Positions 8,166 to 18,060 of a DNA stretch of 64,000 nucleotides are shown here, piece by piece. The notes under the pieces are model-generated. The model did no database searches. It saw nothing but the letters and a program-made list of their open reading frames with translations, and was not told where the DNA came from. Position numbers and translations under genes: made by a program. This DNA comes from Microbispora siamensis. GTDB taxonomy: Bacteria > Actinomycetota > Actinomycetes > Streptosporangiales > Streptosporangiaceae. The stretch lies in the NCBI RefSeq assembly GCF_016863095.1, contig NZ_BOOF01000034.1:1-64000 (forward strand), given 5' to 3'. The stretch's first letter is position 1, and each line of letters begins with the position of its first letter.

Positions 8166-9401
8166 TCACTCGCCGAGCCAGATCCCGCCGCCCCGGTAGG
8201 GCGGCCCCTCTTGTTCGGTGGTGTCCGCCACCGCCGCCCAGACGCGCGCCGCCCCCGGCTCCCTGGCAACGGCCGCCACCCGGGTGTGCCCGAGCGGGCC
8301 CGCCGGAAACGTCCCGTACGTCCACCGGCCGCCCGACAGGTGGCCGACCGCCGTGTTCCACTCGTTCTTGGAGTAGAACAGCCAGAACCCGCCCCGGCCG
8401 TCGGCCTCCAGCCCCACGTGGGGATCGAGCTCCGGCTCGGCCGGCAGGCTGTAACTCCACCGTCCGTTCTCACGCAGCAGGAACAGCGTGCGGCCGCAGT
8501 AGGTCACGTCCTCCTCCTGGGTGCCGCAGACCCACGCGACCCAGCCGACGGCCGCCACCCTGCCCGACTCGTCCACCGCGAGGTCCACGAGCTCGGAGAG
8601 CTGGTCGCGGTGCAGCGCGGGGACCGCGGGGAGCGGGACCGCGCTCCAGGACCAGCCGTTCCACCGGGCGAGGGCGGCCCGGCCGCGGCTGGAACCGGCC
8701 GCCCAGACCGCGCCACCGGGCAGGCCGTCCACGTCCTTGGCGACCAACGGCGGCCGTGCCGTGCGCCAGGCCGTGCCGTCCCAGTGCCGCAGATCCGCCC
8801 GGGAGCTCCAGGGCTCCTCGGCTCCCCCGGCTCCGTCCAGGAAGTTGGCGTTCACGACCGCCCACACGTCGCCGGGTGCCGCCGCGTGCACCTGCTTCAG
8901 GTCCGCGCCCGGGCCGGGCGCCGTGGTCCACCTCCGCCCGTTCCAGCGCGCGGCGGCCTCCTCCCCGAACAGCCACACGTCGCGGTCGGAGGAGGCGGCC
9001 ACGGCGCGCGGCTCCATCGGCGGGATCGGGACCTCGCGCCACCGCTCGCCGTCCCCGCGCAGCAGCAGCGGTGACCTCGTCTCCGGCCCGCACGGCTCCC
9101 GCACGCGGGTGCCGGCCGCCCACACGGTTCCCTCGCGGGTCACGGCGAGGCCCGCGAGGCGGTCACGGTAGTCGTAGTAGGCGACGCGCCACCCGCCGCC
9201 CCGATCAGGGCTCGGCTCCGGCATGGGCGAGCCGGTCAGGCAGGAGGGCGAAGGCCGCTCCCGCGCGGCGGCCGAGGCGGCCGCGGCGTCGGTCTCGTTC
9301 CACGTCTCGAGATCCCGGGGCGTGGTCAACGCGCACGCCGCCGGCAGGACCATCGCGGCCAGCGCCGCCGCCACCCGCAGAATCCGCGTCCGCATAACCA
9401 T
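8166..9401 (-). CDS. Secreted or lipid-anchored beta-propeller-like protein
   Basis: The 411-residue protein has a basic N terminus, a hydrophobic core (ILRVAAALAAMVLPA) and a Cys directly after 'LPAA', giving a weak lipobox. The body contains repeats of the type 'GDVWAV', 'GTVWAAG', 'DRDVWLFG', 'GAVWAAG' spaced about 45-60 residues, each with a Trp-rich strand such as 'RWNGRRWTTAP'. This is the pattern of actinomycete propeller proteins of unknown function. ATGs at 9401 and 9395 are both possible and neither has a clear ribosome-binding site. It is separated from the SOS operon by 131 bp that contain the LexA box. Confidence 0.65.
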   Translation of the reverse strand: MVMRTRILRVAAALAAMVLPAACALTTPRDLETWNETDAAAASAAARERPSPSCLTGSPMPEPSPDRGGGWRVAYYDYRDRLAGLAVTREGTVWAAGTRVREPCGPETRSPLLLRGDGERWREVPIPPMEPRAVAASSDRDVWLFGEEAAARWNGRRWTTAPGPGADLKQVHAAAPGDVWAVVNANFLDGAGGAEEPWSSRADLRHWDGTAWRTARPPLVAKDVDGLPGGAVWAAGSSRGRAALARWNGWSWSAVPLPAVPALHRDQLSELVDLAVDESGRVAAVGWVAWVCGTQEEDVTYCGRTLFLLRENGRWSYSLPAEPELDPHVGLEADGRGGFWLFYSKNEWNTAVGHLSGGRWTYGTFPAGPLGHTRVAAVAREPGAARVWAAVADTTEQEGPPYRGGGIWLGE

Positions 9402-9587
9402 AAGACGCGGCGGTCCGGCATCCGGTTCTGCCGGAACAGGAGGGGCCTGTTTGGCACTCGGGACAGGAGAGTGCTAACAGTATTGACGTCGCCGGCGCGG
9501 GCGCTGGGACCGAGCACTACGACGCGTACGCGGCGGCGGTGATCTCTACGCCGAAGACCGTGGACGCGCATCGGAGGTGTACTCGTC

Positions 9588-10709
9588 ATGCGTTCAGTGA
9601 GCGACCTTCACCCCGCCCGTTTCCGCTCCGGCGGCCTGCGGATCGCCATGGTCGCCCCGCCCTGGTACGAACTGCCGCCCCGGGCGTACGGCGGCATCGA
9701 GGCCATGGTGTCCGACCTGACCACCGCCCTCGTGCGCCGTGGTCACACGGTGACGCTGATCGGCGCGGGACGCGCCGACACCCCGGCGGACTACGTCGCC
9801 ACCTATCCGGAGGCCCCCTCGTCGCGCATCGGAGAGCCGCTGCCCGAGGTGGTGCACGCGGCGGCGGCCGCGGCCACGCTGGCCTCACTCGACGTCGACA
9901 TCGTCCACGACCACTCCCTGGCGGGCCCGCTCACCGCGGCCTCCCGTACGACCCCGACGCTGGTGACCGTGCACGGCAGGATCGACGGCGACCTCGGCGA
10001 GTTCTACCGCCGGCTGGGCGGCGCCGTCTCGCTGGCGGCGATCTCCGGCTCCCAGCGGAGGTCGGCGGCCGACCTGAACTGGGCCGGGGTGGTGCACAAC
10101 GCCGTGGACGTCTCGTCCTTCCCCTACCGGGAGGACAAGGAGGACTGGCTCCTGTGGCTGGGCAGGTTCAGCCCGGACAAGGGCGCCCACCTGGCCATCG
10201 ACGCCGCCCGCGCCGCCGGGCGGCGGATCCTCCTCGCGGGCAAGCTGACCGAGCCGTCCGAGCACGAGTACTTCTCCCGGTTCGTCCGTCCTCGCCTGGG
10301 CGCGGACGCCGAGTACGTGGGCGAGGCCGACGCCGCCCGCAAGCGCGACCTGCTGTCGCGGGCGCGCTGCCTGCTGTTCCCCATCCAGTGGGAGGAGCCG
10401 TTCGGGCTGGTGATGATCGAGGCCATGGCGTGCGGCACGCCGGTGGTCACCCTGCGCCGCGGGGCGGCCCCCGAGGTCGTGGTGGACGGCGTCACCGGTT
10501 TCGTGCGCACCTCGCCGGACGAGCTGCCGGACGCGGTCGAGCGGGCCGGCGGCCTGGATCCCCGCGCCTGCCGCGCCCATGTCGAGCGGCATTTCGACGT
10601 CTCGGTCATGGCCGAGGGATACGAGCGCCTCTACCGGCAGGTGATCGCGGGGGCGGCCCTGCGGGACTGCACCCCCGCCCCGGCCCCCGCCTCCGCCCTC
10701 GCCGGCTGA
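9588..10709 (+). CDS. Family 4 (GT-B) glycosyltransferase
   Basis: A 373-residue protein starting after GGAGGTG. The N-terminal half carries 'RIAMVAPPWYELPPRAYGGIE' style acceptor-domain sequence (given here in part) and 'DIVHDHS'. The C-terminal half carries 'WLGRFSPDKGAHLAI' and the nucleotide-sugar site 'EEPFGLVMIEAMACGTPVV' followed by 'RRGAAPEVVVDGVTGFV', with the EX7E Glu pair typical of retaining GT4 enzymes. It probably transfers a sugar from a nucleotide donor to a small molecule or cell-envelope acceptor. It stands alone and is followed by a bidirectional terminator hairpin. Confidence 0.88.
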   Translation: MRSVSDLHPARFRSGGLRIAMVAPPWYELPPRAYGGIEAMVSDLTTALVRRGHTVTLIGAGRADTPADYVATYPEAPSSRIGEPLPEVVHAAAAAATLASLDVDIVHDHSLAGPLTAASRTTPTLVTVHGRIDGDLGEFYRRLGGAVSLAAISGSQRRSAADLNWAGVVHNAVDVSSFPYREDKEDWLLWLGRFSPDKGAHLAIDAARAAGRRILLAGKLTEPSEHEYFSRFVRPRLGADAEYVGEADAARKRDLLSRARCLLFPIQWEEPFGLVMIEAMACGTPVVTLRRGAAPEVVVDGVTGFVRTSPDELPDAVERAGGLDPRACRAHVERHFDVSVMAEGYERLYRQVIAGAALRDCTPAPAPASALAG

Positions 10710-10718
10710 CCGGCGACC

Positions 10719-10772
10719 CGCTCCCGGCCCGACCCGCGCCCTGCCGTACGCGCGGCGGACGGGCCGGGAGCG
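10719..10772. terminator. Bidirectional terminator between convergent genes
   Basis: A 13-bp perfect inverted repeat (CGCTCCCGGCCCG and its complement) with a 28-nt loop that contains smaller GC-rich pairing. It lies between the stop of the glycosyltransferase and the stop of the convergent GntR gene, so it can serve both. Confidence 0.75.
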
Positions 10773-10781
10773 CTCGGCGAC

Positions 10782-11480
10782 TCAGACCGCGCGTTCCGCG
10801 TAGGCGGCCAGCAGCTGGGCCTGCGCGGTGTCGAAGTACGCGAGCAGCTCCCGCTCGGCCCGCTCGTGGTCGCCCTCGATCAGCAGCGTGGCGATGCGCG
10901 CGTTGTCTTCCAGGTAGGGCTCGTGGAAGGTCCTCAGCTCGCCCATCACATGGAAGGCCAGCCGCAGCTCGGCGAGCAGGCGTGCCATGGTCTCGTCCAC
11001 GCGGGGACTGGCGAGCAGCGCGGCGATCGCGCGGTGGAACCGCATGTTGGCGGTGCCGACGGCCGCCCAGTCGCCGCTCTCCGCGGCCGCCTGGCCCTCC
11101 TCGACGTGGCGCCGCACCTCCCCCACGGCCTCGGGCGTGGCCGTGCCGGCCGCCCGCACGCCCGCCGTCTCCAGGATGCGCCGCATCGCGTAGATGTCCG
11201 CCACGTCGGCCGCGGCGAGCTTGCGGACGAAGACACCGCGGTGCAGCTCGTGCACCAGCAGGTTCTCGTGCGACAGCAGCCTGAACGCCTCTCGGAGCGT
11301 GTTGCGGGAGACGCCGAGCAGGTTCCCGATCGTCTCCTCCGACAGGCGGGTGCCCGGGGGCAGGGATCCGTCGATGACGTTCTCCCGCAGGACGTCGGCG
11401 ACCAGCTCAGCGGCACTGGCCCGATCGAGCACCGGCCGAGCCGCGCTCAACCGTGCCGCCCAGTCCGCCATAGCCGTCAT
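10782..11480 (-). CDS. GntR/FadR-type (FCD) transcriptional regulator
   Basis: The 232-residue protein has an N-terminal winged HTH ('RENVIDGSLPPGTRLSEETI', 'LLGVSRNTLREAFRLLSHE', 'VHELHRGVFVRKL') and a C-terminal all-helical FCD ligand domain with metal-binding type residues ('DIYAMRRILE', 'NMRFHRAIAALL', 'HEPYLEDNARIATLLIEGD'). It is divergent from the NRAMP-pxpABC operon, with 188 bp between the starts. That gap contains an inverted repeat at 11605-11635. The likely role is control of 5-oxoproline or organic acid uptake and catabolism. Confidence 0.85.
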   Translation of the reverse strand: MTAMADWAARLSAARPVLDRASAAELVADVLRENVIDGSLPPGTRLSEETIGNLLGVSRNTLREAFRLLSHENLLVHELHRGVFVRKLAAADVADIYAMRRILETAGVRAAGTATPEAVGEVRRHVEEGQAAAESGDWAAVGTANMRFHRAIAALLASPRVDETMARLLAELRLAFHVMGELRTFHEPYLEDNARIATLLIEGDHERAERELLAYFDTAQAQLLAAYAERAV

Positions 11481-11604
11481 CGCCGTGACCCCTTCTCGAC
11501 CGCCCGATCACTCCCAGCTTAGGCCGCGGCACGTCGGCCGAATTCCGCGATCACCATCGGATTTCGCGCGATCACACGCGGTTGTAGCGTGGAAGTAACC
11601 TACA

Positions 11605-11635
11605 AGAGGGTTGATGAATCGTTGAACAATCCTCT
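11605..11635. promoter_or_regulatory. Candidate GntR operator, inverted repeat
   Basis: AGAGGGTTG and CAATCCTCT form 9-bp arms (8 of 9 complementary) separated by 13 bp. The repeat lies 34 bp upstream of the transporter start, in the divergent region between the FCD regulator and the pxp operon. It sits where a repressor would block the operon promoter. Confidence 0.45.
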
Positions 11636-11668
11636 AGCTTCCAGGGGAGGTGAGCAAAGGAGTCTCGC

Positions 11669-12910
11669 ATGAACCGACCCCCCGGCACCCAGACGGCTTC
11701 ATCCGCGGGCATCACGAGCGGAGGGCGGCGCTCGGCGCTGCTCGGCGCGATGTTCCTCATGGCCACGAGCGCCATCGGCCCCGGCTTCATCACACAGACG
11801 ACGACGTTCACGGCGCGGCTCGGGGCCGCGTTCGCGTTCGTGATCGTCGCCTCGATCCTCGTCGACATCGCCGTCCAGCTGAACGTCTGGCGGGTGATCG
11901 GCGTCTCCGGGATGCGCGCCCAGACGCTGGGCAACCGGGTGCTGCCCGGTTCGGGATATCTCCTGGCCGTCCTCGTGGCCTTCGGCGGCCTGGTGTTCAA
12001 CATCGGCAACGTCGGCGGCGCGGCGCTCGGCCTGGACGCCCTCGCGGGGGTCGACGTCAAGATCGGCGGCACGGTGTCCGCCCTGATCGCCGTCGCCATC
12101 TTCCTCAGCAGGCGGGCCGGGGTGGCCGTGGACCGGATCGTCGTCGTCCTCGGCGTCGTGATGGTGGCGCTGACGCTGTACGTGGCGATCGTCTCCCACC
12201 CGCCGGTCGGCGAGGCCCTGCGGCAGACGGTCCTGCCGGACACGGTCGACTTCCTCGCCGTCACGACGCTGATCGGCGGCACGGTCGGGGGCTACATCAC
12301 CTACGCGGGGGCGCACCGGCTCATCGACGCGGGCGTGACCGGGCCGCGGAACGCCGGGCAGATCACCCGAAGTTCGGTCACCGGCATCCTCGTCACCGGA
12401 GTCATGCGGGTGATCCTCTTCCTCGCCGCGCTCGGCGTGGTGGCCGGAGGATTCCGGCTCGCCGCGGACTCCGCGAACCCGGCCGCCGACATCTTCCGGA
12501 GCGCGGCGGGCGAGCTGGGCCTGCGGCTGTTCGGAGTCGTCCTGTGGGCCGCGGCCATCACCTCGGTCATCGGCGCCTCGTACACGTCGGTGTCGTTCCT
12601 CGCCAGCTTCTCGCCCCGCATGGACCGCTACCGATCGTGGATCACGGTGGCCTTCATCGTGGTCTCGACCGCGGTCTTCCTCCTCCTCGGCAAGGCCCCG
12701 GCCAACCTCCTGATCCTCGCCGGAGCGCTCAACGGCCTCATCCTGCCCGTCGGCCTGGCGGTGATCCTCTGGGTCGCCGCACGCCGCCGTGATCTCATGG
12801 GCGGGTACCGCTACCCTGTCTGGCTGCTCGGCGTCGGCGTGCTCGCCTGGGCCCTGACCATCTACCTCGGCTGGAACTCCCTCAGCGGGATCAGCGCACT
12901 CTGGAGCTGA
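11669..12910 (+). CDS. NRAMP-family transporter of the 5-oxoproline operon
   Basis: A 413-residue integral membrane protein with about 11 hydrophobic helices, starting after AAAGGAG. '[18 protein letters not shown]' near residue 31 corresponds to the TM1 region of NRAMP proteins. The canonical metal-binding 'DPGN' is absent; the equivalent position reads 'GPGFI'. Together with its place directly before pxpA (as ycsG is with ycsF in Bacillus), this suggests it is not a Mn/Fe carrier but the 5-oxoproline or related organic acid permease of this operon. One base separates its stop from the next start. Confidence 0.75.
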   Translation: MNRPPGTQTASSAGITSGGRRSALLGAMFLMATSAIGPGFITQTTTFTARLGAAFAFVIVASILVDIAVQLNVWRVIGVSGMRAQTLGNRVLPGSGYLLAVLVAFGGLVFNIGNVGGAALGLDALAGVDVKIGGTVSALIAVAIFLSRRAGVAVDRIVVVLGVVMVALTLYVAIVSHPPVGEALRQTVLPDTVDFLAVTTLIGGTVGGYITYAGAHRLIDAGVTGPRNAGQITRSSVTGILVTGVMRVILFLAALGVVAGGFRLAADSANPAADIFRSAAGELGLRLFGVVLWAAAITSVIGASYTSVSFLASFSPRMDRYRSWITVAFIVVSTAVFLLLGKAPANLLILAGALNGLILPVGLAVILWVAARRRDLMGGYRYPVWLLGVGVLAWALTIYLGWNSLSGISALWS

Positions 12911-12911
12911 C

Positions 12912-13691
12912 GTGCCTCACCAGACCATGTGCATCGACCTCAACTCCGACCTGGGCGAGGGCTTCGGCCAGTGGAGGCTCGGCGACGACGACGCGCTGCT
13001 GTCGATCGTCACGAGCGCCAACGTCGCCTGCGGATTCCACGCGGGAGATCCGGTGATCATGCGGCGCACCTGCGAGACCGCGGCCGCGCGTGGCGTCGTG
13101 ATCGGCGCCCAGGTCGGCTATCGCGACCTGGCGGGCTTCGGGCGGCGCTTCGTCGACGTGCCGCCCGTCGAACTCGCCGACGACGTCATCTACCAGATCG
13201 GCGCCCTGGACGCCTTCGCGAGGGTGGCGGGCACCAGGGTCAGGTACGTCAAGCCGCACGGCGCGCTCTACAACGCGATCGTGCACCACGAGGCGCAGGC
13301 CGCCGCGGTGGTCGCGGCCGTGCGGGCCTACGACCCCGGCCTGCCCGTGCTCGGCCTCCCCGGCTCGGCGTGGCTGCGCCAGGCATGCCAGGCCGGTCTC
13401 ACCACGATCGCCGAATGCTTCGCCGACCGCGCCTACACCCGCGAGGGCAGGCTGGTGCCGCGCGGCGTGCCGGGCGCCGTCCTGCACGACCCCGCCCGGG
13501 TCGCCGAGCGCAGCGTACGCATGGCCAGGGGTGAGCCGATCGAGGCCGTCGACGGGACGCCGCTCACCATCACGGCGGACTCGATCTGCGTGCACGGCGA
13601 CAGCCCCGGCGCCGTCGCCATGGCGCTCGAGGTCCGTGACGCGCTCAAGGCGAACGGCATCGGCCTGGCGCCGTTCGTCGAGAAGCCGTGA
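12912..13691 (+). CDS. pxpA: 5-oxoprolinase subunit A (LamB/YcsF family)
   Basis: The 259-residue protein has the family opening '[15 protein letters not shown]', followed by '[13 protein letters not shown]' and '[11 protein letters not shown]', which carry the conserved Asp/His residues. '[16 protein letters not shown]' and '[12 protein letters not shown]' complete the YcsF signature. PxpA with PxpB and PxpC cleaves 5-oxoproline to glutamate using ATP in prokaryotes. The GTG at 12912 is one base after the transporter stop; an ATG at 12927 is an alternative start. The next gene overlaps it by 4 bp. Confidence 0.92.
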   Translation: MPHQTMCIDLNSDLGEGFGQWRLGDDDALLSIVTSANVACGFHAGDPVIMRRTCETAAARGVVIGAQVGYRDLAGFGRRFVDVPPVELADDVIYQIGALDAFARVAGTRVRYVKPHGALYNAIVHHEAQAAAVVAAVRAYDPGLPVLGLPGSAWLRQACQAGLTTIAECFADRAYTREGRLVPRGVPGAVLHDPARVAERSVRMARGEPIEAVDGTPLTITADSICVHGDSPGAVAMALEVRDALKANGIGLAPFVEKP

Positions 13692-14302
13692 ACGCACGGC
13701 TGCACCGCTGCGGCGAGCACGCGGTCCTGGTCGAACTCGACCGCCTCGATGAGGTGGTCGCCCTCTACGACGCCCTCGCGGCCGACCCCCCGCGGGGAAT
13801 CGTCGACATCGTCCCCGCGGCGCGGACGCTGCTCGTCCGGTTCGAGCCGCCGGCGCGCCACGCCGAGGTGGAGTCCGCCGTCCTGGCCGTACGGCCGGCC
13901 GGTGGCCGCCGCACGACGACCGAGGAGATGGTGATCCCAGTGGTGTACGACGGCGACGACCTCGCCGACGTGGCCCGGCTGACCGGGCTCACCGAACGCG
14001 AGGTCGTGGCGGCGCACACCCGGACACCGTGGACGGTCGCCTTCTGCGGGTTCGCCCCCGGCTTCGGATATCTGATCGGCGGCGACCCCCGGCTCGCCGT
14101 ACCGCGACGGCCGGAGTCGCGCGTGCGCGTGCCCACCGGCGCCGTGGGGCTCGCCGGGGAGTTCAGCGGGGTCTACCCCCGCGAGTCGCCGGGCGGCTGG
14201 CAGCTCATCGGGCGTACCGAGACCGTGGTGTGGGACATCGCGGCCGACCCGCCCGCCCTGCTGCGCCCGGGGGTCCGGGTGCGCTTCGCGGAGGCGTCGT
14301 GA
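13688..14302 (+). CDS. pxpB: 5-oxoprolinase subunit B (KipI/allophanate hydrolase subunit 1 family)
   Basis: 204 residues starting at a GTG inside a GTGA overlap with pxpA. Family motifs are visible: 'GEHAVLVEL', '[16 protein letters not shown]', '[23 protein letters not shown]' (key block: FAPGFGYL), '[30 protein letters not shown]' (key block: [10 protein letters not shown]). It forms the 5-oxoprolinase complex with PxpA and PxpC. Confidence 0.92.
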   Translation: MNARLHRCGEHAVLVELDRLDEVVALYDALAADPPRGIVDIVPAARTLLVRFEPPARHAEVESAVLAVRPAGGRRTTTEEMVIPVVYDGDDLADVARLTGLTEREVVAAHTRTPWTVAFCGFAPGFGYLIGGDPRLAVPRRPESRVRVPTGAVGLAGEFSGVYPRESPGGWQLIGRTETVVWDIAADPPALLRPGVRVRFAEAS

Positions 14303-14324
14303 GCAAGGCGGCCGTGAGCGAGGC

Positions 14325-15260
14325 ATGGTGAGCGGGGCGACTGTGCGCGAGTTTCGGCGGGCGCTGGTGGTGCTGGCCCCCGGTCCCCTCACCACGGTGC
14401 AGGACCTCGGACGGCGCCGGCACAGCCATCTCGGCGTCGGGCGTTCCGGCGCCGCCGACCGGGGCGCGCTGCGGCTGGCCAACCGCCTGCTGGCCAATCC
14501 CGAGAACGCCGCCTGCCTGGAGGTCACCCTGGGCGGGCTGAAGGTGCGCGCCTCCGGCGACCTGCTCGTGACGCTCACCGGCGCGCCCTGTCCGGCCACC
14601 GTCACCGACGCCGAGGGGCGCACGCGCGGCATCGGGCACGCGTCGGTCGAGCGCCTGCCCGACGGGGCGACACTGCGGCTCGGCGTGCCGCCCCGCGGGC
14701 TGCGGACCTATCTGGCGGTCCGCGGCGGGATCGACGTCCCCGAGGTGCTGGGGTCGCGGGCCACCGACCTGCTCTCCGGGCTCGGCCCGGAGCGTCCGGC
14801 GCCCGGATCGGTGCTCCCGGTCGGGCCGGCGCCGGCGGAGTTTCCCGCGGCCGATCTCGCCCCGGTGCCGGAGCCGGAGTCCGGCGTCCTCATGCTGGAC
14901 GTGATACCGGGACCACGCCACGACTGGTTCACGCCCGGGGCGCTGGCGGCCCTGTGCGCCGAGCCGTACGAGGTCACCCCGCACAGCGACCGGGTCGGCA
15001 TGCGGCTGCGCGGGCCGCGCCTCGAACGCGCACGCGACGGGGAACTGCCGAGCGAGGGCATGGTCCCCGGCGCGCTGCAGGTGCCGCCGTCGGGACAGCC
15101 GACGCTCTTCCTCGCGGATCACCCGGTGACCGGCGGATATCCCGTCATCGCGGTGGTGCGCGATCACCACGTCGACCGGGCGGCACAGGCCCGCCCCGGG
15201 CAGCGGATCCGTTTCCGGGTGGCCGGAGACCGACGACTCGTCGACCACAGGAGGCTCTGA
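14325..15260 (+). CDS. pxpC: 5-oxoprolinase subunit C (KipA/biotin-dependent carboxyltransferase-like)
   Basis: 311 residues with '[19 protein letters not shown]', '[20 protein letters not shown]', '[11 protein letters not shown]', '[19 protein letters not shown]' and '[26 protein letters not shown]'-type C terminus (here [17 protein letters not shown]). These are diagnostic of the KipA/PxpC family. The ATG at 14325 is preceded by GAGCGAGGC. The stop overlaps the ATG of the next gene (TGATG), so the operon is translationally coupled. Confidence 0.92.
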   Translation: MVSGATVREFRRALVVLAPGPLTTVQDLGRRRHSHLGVGRSGAADRGALRLANRLLANPENAACLEVTLGGLKVRASGDLLVTLTGAPCPATVTDAEGRTRGIGHASVERLPDGATLRLGVPPRGLRTYLAVRGGIDVPEVLGSRATDLLSGLGPERPAPGSVLPVGPAPAEFPAADLAPVPEPESGVLMLDVIPGPRHDWFTPGALAALCAEPYEVTPHSDRVGMRLRGPRLERARDGELPSEGMVPGALQVPPSGQPTLFLADHPVTGGYPVIAVVRDHHVDRAAQARPGQRIRFRVAGDRRLVDHRRL

Positions 15261-16045
15261 TGGGACTCGACCCCGCACGTCTGACCCCTCGCGAGGCGCG
15301 GGAGCTGTTCCGGGGAGGGCTGGTCACGCCCACCTCCGGCTGGGCCGCGGGATGGGCGCAGGCCAACCTGATCGCGCTGCCGAGGGACAGGGCGTACGAC
15401 TTCCTGGTGTTCGCGCAGCGCAACCCGCGCCCCTGCCCGGTGCTCGCCGTCACCGAGCCGGGCGAGCCGTTCGCGTCGATCTTCGACGGCGACCTGCGCA
15501 CCGACCTGCCCGCCTACCGCGTCTACCGGGACGGCGAGCAGGTCGCCGAGGTCACCGATGTGACGTCCTACTGGCGCGACGACCTGGTGGGCTTCCTCAT
15601 CGGCTGCAGCTTCACGTTCGAGGCCGCGTTGCTGGAGGCCGGCGTCCCGATCCGCCACATCGAGGCGGGCACGAACGTGCCCATGTATCTGACCGACCGG
15701 CCGTGCGTCCCGGCGGGCGAGCTTTCCGGGCCCCTCGTGGTGTCGATGCGCCCGATCCCCGCCGAGCTGGTGCCGGCCGCAGTACGGGTCACCTCGCGCT
15801 ATCCGGCCGTGCACGGCGCGCCGGTGCACGTCGGCGACCCCGCCGCGCTGGGCATCGCCGACCTCGCCACGCCCGACTTCGGCGACCCGGTCGAGGTGCG
15901 CGACGGCGAGCTGCCGGTCTTCTGGGCCTGCGGGGTGACGCCGCAGGCCGCGGTGATGCGGTCGCGGCCGCCGTTCGCCATCGGCCACGCGCCCGGCCAC
16001 ATGGCGATCACCGACGCCCGCGACAGCGCCTACCTGGTCCCCTGA
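15260..16045 (+). CDS. YcsI/DUF1445 family hydro-lyase
   Basis: The 261-residue protein follows AGGAGG and overlaps the pxpC stop. Motifs '[17 protein letters not shown]', '[19 protein letters not shown]', '[18 protein letters not shown]', 'VPVHVGDP'-like '[12 protein letters not shown]' and '[13 protein letters not shown]' match the DUF1445 family, which includes D-glutamate cyclase and putative hydro-lyases. In this operon it plausibly converts a non-canonical or D-isomer form into 5-oxoproline or glutamate; this is inferred from context. The family is strongly associated with pxpABC across bacteria. Confidence 0.85.
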   Translation: MGLDPARLTPREARELFRGGLVTPTSGWAAGWAQANLIALPRDRAYDFLVFAQRNPRPCPVLAVTEPGEPFASIFDGDLRTDLPAYRVYRDGEQVAEVTDVTSYWRDDLVGFLIGCSFTFEAALLEAGVPIRHIEAGTNVPMYLTDRPCVPAGELSGPLVVSMRPIPAELVPAAVRVTSRYPAVHGAPVHVGDPAALGIADLATPDFGDPVEVRDGELPVFWACGVTPQAAVMRSRPPFAIGHAPGHMAITDARDSAYLVP

Positions 16046-16054
16046 CGGTCCCGG

Positions 16055-16792
16055 TCAGTCGCCGGCGCGGCGGACGAGGGGGTTGGCGGCGGTGGAGTTG
16101 CGGATGCTGAAGGTCACGCTGCCGGCGCGGTAGCGGTCGTCGGAGCACTCGACGGGACGGCCCTCCTGGGTGGTGGTGACGCGGCGCTGGCGCAGCAGGG
16201 GACTGCCCCGCCGCACGCCGAGCAGCCGGGCGTCCTCGCTGCCTGCCGCCACCGCGTCGATCAGGTGCTCGCCGTACGCGAAGACGAGGCCGACCGACTC
16301 GTAGAGTTCCTGGGTCACCGACTCGCAGTGGGGGTCGAGCCGCTCGACGGCGGGGGCGATCCAGCCGGCGTAGACGGTGCGCTCGACCAGCACCGGTTCG
16401 CCGTCGAGCCGCCGCAGCCGCAGCACGTCGAGCACCTCATCCCCCGGCTCCAGCGACAGCCGTACGGCCTCGGAGGGCGAGCACGGGCGGCGCTGGGAGG
16501 ACAGCACGGTGCCGCTCGCGCGGTAGCCCATCGACCGGGCCCACTGCGCGAAGCTGTGCAACTCGGCGAAGCTCTGGCTGCGCTCGCTGCCGAGCACGAT
16601 GCGCCGCGCGCCCTGCCGGGACCCGACCAGCCCCTCGGCGGCGAGCAGGGCGACGGCCTGGCGGACGGTCCCGCGCGCCGCCGAATACCGTAAGGCCAGC
16701 TCAGCCTCGGAGGGAAGCTGAGCGCCTATCCGGTAGTCCCCCCTGACGATGGCATCCCGCAAGTCACTCGCGATCTGTTCGTAGCGCGCCAT
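16055..16792 (-). CDS. GntR/HutC-type (UTRA) transcriptional regulator
   Basis: 245 residues. The N-terminal winged HTH is 'YEQIASDLRDAIVRGDYRIG', 'AQLPSEAELALRYSAARGTVRQAVALL', and the C-terminal UTRA domain has 'SQSFAELHSFAQWARSMGYR', 'RLDGEPVLVERTVYAGWIAPAVE' and 'LLRQRRVTTTQEGRPVE'. It is divergent from the ABC importer genes, with an inverted repeat in the gap, and probably represses that importer in response to its substrate or a phosphorylated derivative. It converges on the ycsI-like gene with only 9 bp between stops. Confidence 0.85.
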   Translation of the reverse strand: MARYEQIASDLRDAIVRGDYRIGAQLPSEAELALRYSAARGTVRQAVALLAAEGLVGSRQGARRIVLGSERSQSFAELHSFAQWARSMGYRASGTVLSSQRRPCSPSEAVRLSLEPGDEVLDVLRLRRLDGEPVLVERTVYAGWIAPAVERLDPHCESVTQELYESVGLVFAYGEHLIDAVAAGSEDARLLGVRRGSPLLRQRRVTTTQEGRPVECSDDRYRAGSVTFSIRNSTAANPLVRRAGD

Positions 16793-16849
16793 CGTGCTGA
16801 GCCCTTCCGTTCACGCGACTGACATCGATATGCGACTTACTAGCTCTGG

Positions 16850-16863
16850 CTTGTTTGTACAAG
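16850..16863. promoter_or_regulatory. Candidate HutC-type operator
   Basis: CTTGTTTGTACAAG is an inverted repeat (CTTGT / ACAAG) around a TTGTACAA core, similar in shape to the GT-rich/AC-rich palindromes bound by HutC-type GntR proteins. It lies between the divergent regulator and importer genes, about 41 bp before the TTG start of the importer. Confidence 0.45.
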
Positions 16864-16904
16864 TTCGCCTAAGTTCGATCCACGCACCACAGTGGGAGGG
16901 ACCG

Positions 16905-18056
16905 TTGTCCACACGTACCGCCGGCCTCGTGGCCGCGCTCACGATAACCACCTCAGTGATCGCGGCATGCGGCGCCGCCCCCACGAACGCCGGCGGCGGC
17001 TCGGGATCGGGTGATTCCAAGGCAGCCTCCGCGACCTCCGCCCAGGACTTCGGCGGGCTGGACAAGCTGGTGGAGGCCGCCAAGAAGGAAGGGCAGCTCA
17101 ACACCATCGCGCTGCCGCCGGACTGGGCCAACTACGGCGAGGTCATCAAGGCGTTCGAGGCCAAGTACGGCATCAAGATCACCAACGACAACCCCGACGG
17201 CTCCAGCCAGGACGAGATCAACGCGGTCAAGACCCTCAAGGGCCAGGGCCGCGCTCCCGACGTGCTCGACCTCGGCAGCGCCTTCGCGCTCAGCGGCGCC
17301 CAGGAGGGCCTGTTCGCGCCCTACAAGGTGCAGAGCTGGGACAAGATCCCCGACGGGCAGAAGGAGCCCGGCGGCGCCTGGTACTACGACTACGGCGGCT
17401 ACATCTCCATCGGCTGCGACGCCAAGCGGGTCAAGACCTGCCCCCAGACGTTCGCCGACCTGCTCAAGCCCGAGTACAAGGGCATGGTCGCGCTCAACGG
17501 CGACCCCACCAAGGCCGGCGCCGCCTTCGCCGGCGTGTACGCCGCCTCGCTCGCCAACCAGGGCTCGTTCGACGACATCCAGCCCGGCATCGACTTCTTC
17601 AAGAAGCTCAAGCAGAACGGCAACTTCAACCCGGTCGAGGCCACTCCCGCAACGGTCGAGAAGGGCGAGACCCCGATCACCCTCGACTGGGACTACCTGC
17701 AGGCCAGCTACGCCAAGGAGTTCTCCTCCAAGGGCGTGGACTGGAAGATCGCCATCCCCGCGGACGGGCAGTACGCCAACTTCTACGCCCAGGCGATCAA
17801 CAAGTGGGCGCCGCACCCCGCCGCCGCCCGCCTGTGGCAGGAGTTCCTCTACAGCACCGAGGGCCAGAACCTGTGGCTGAAGGGCTACGCCCGCCCGGTG
17901 CTGCTGCCCTCCATGCAGCAGGACGGCAGCGCGGACGCCGCCATGGTCGCCCAGCTCCCCAAGGTCGAGGGCACCCCCACGTTCCCCACTCCCGACCAGG
18001 TCAACAAGGCCAAGGAGGTCCTGGCGAGCGGGTGGGGCGCGGCGGTCTCGGGCTGA
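16905..18056 (+). CDS. ABC importer substrate-binding lipoprotein
   Basis: The TTG at 16905 is chosen because GGGAGGG precedes it by 4 bases and it gives a proper lipoprotein signal ('LVAALTITTSVIAAC'). The mature part is a family 1/iron- and phosphonate-type binding protein: 'LNTIALPPDWANYGEVIKAFEAKYGI', 'DVLDLGSAFALSGAQEGLFAPY', 'WYYDYGGYISIGCDA', 'ANFYAQAINKWAPHPAAARLWQEFL' (all cited in part). This fold binds spermidine, Fe3+, thiamine or 2-aminoethylphosphonate. With the HAD gene downstream, a phosphonate or phosphoester ligand is the best guess. About 383 residues. Confidence 0.8.
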   Translation: MSTRTAGLVAALTITTSVIAACGAAPTNAGGGSGSGDSKAASATSAQDFGGLDKLVEAAKKEGQLNTIALPPDWANYGEVIKAFEAKYGIKITNDNPDGSSQDEINAVKTLKGQGRAPDVLDLGSAFALSGAQEGLFAPYKVQSWDKIPDGQKEPGGAWYYDYGGYISIGCDAKRVKTCPQTFADLLKPEYKGMVALNGDPTKAGAAFAGVYAASLANQGSFDDIQPGIDFFKKLKQNGNFNPVEATPATVEKGETPITLDWDYLQASYAKEFSSKGVDWKIAIPADGQYANFYAQAINKWAPHPAAARLWQEFLYSTEGQNLWLKGYARPVLLPSMQQDGSADAAMVAQLPKVEGTPTFPTPDQVNKAKEVLASGWGAAVSG

Positions 18057-18060
18057 GATC

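Noticed and set aside
11669-12910. Classical manganese transporter (MntH)
   Set aside because: The DPGN metal-binding motif is absent and the operon is for 5-oxoproline.
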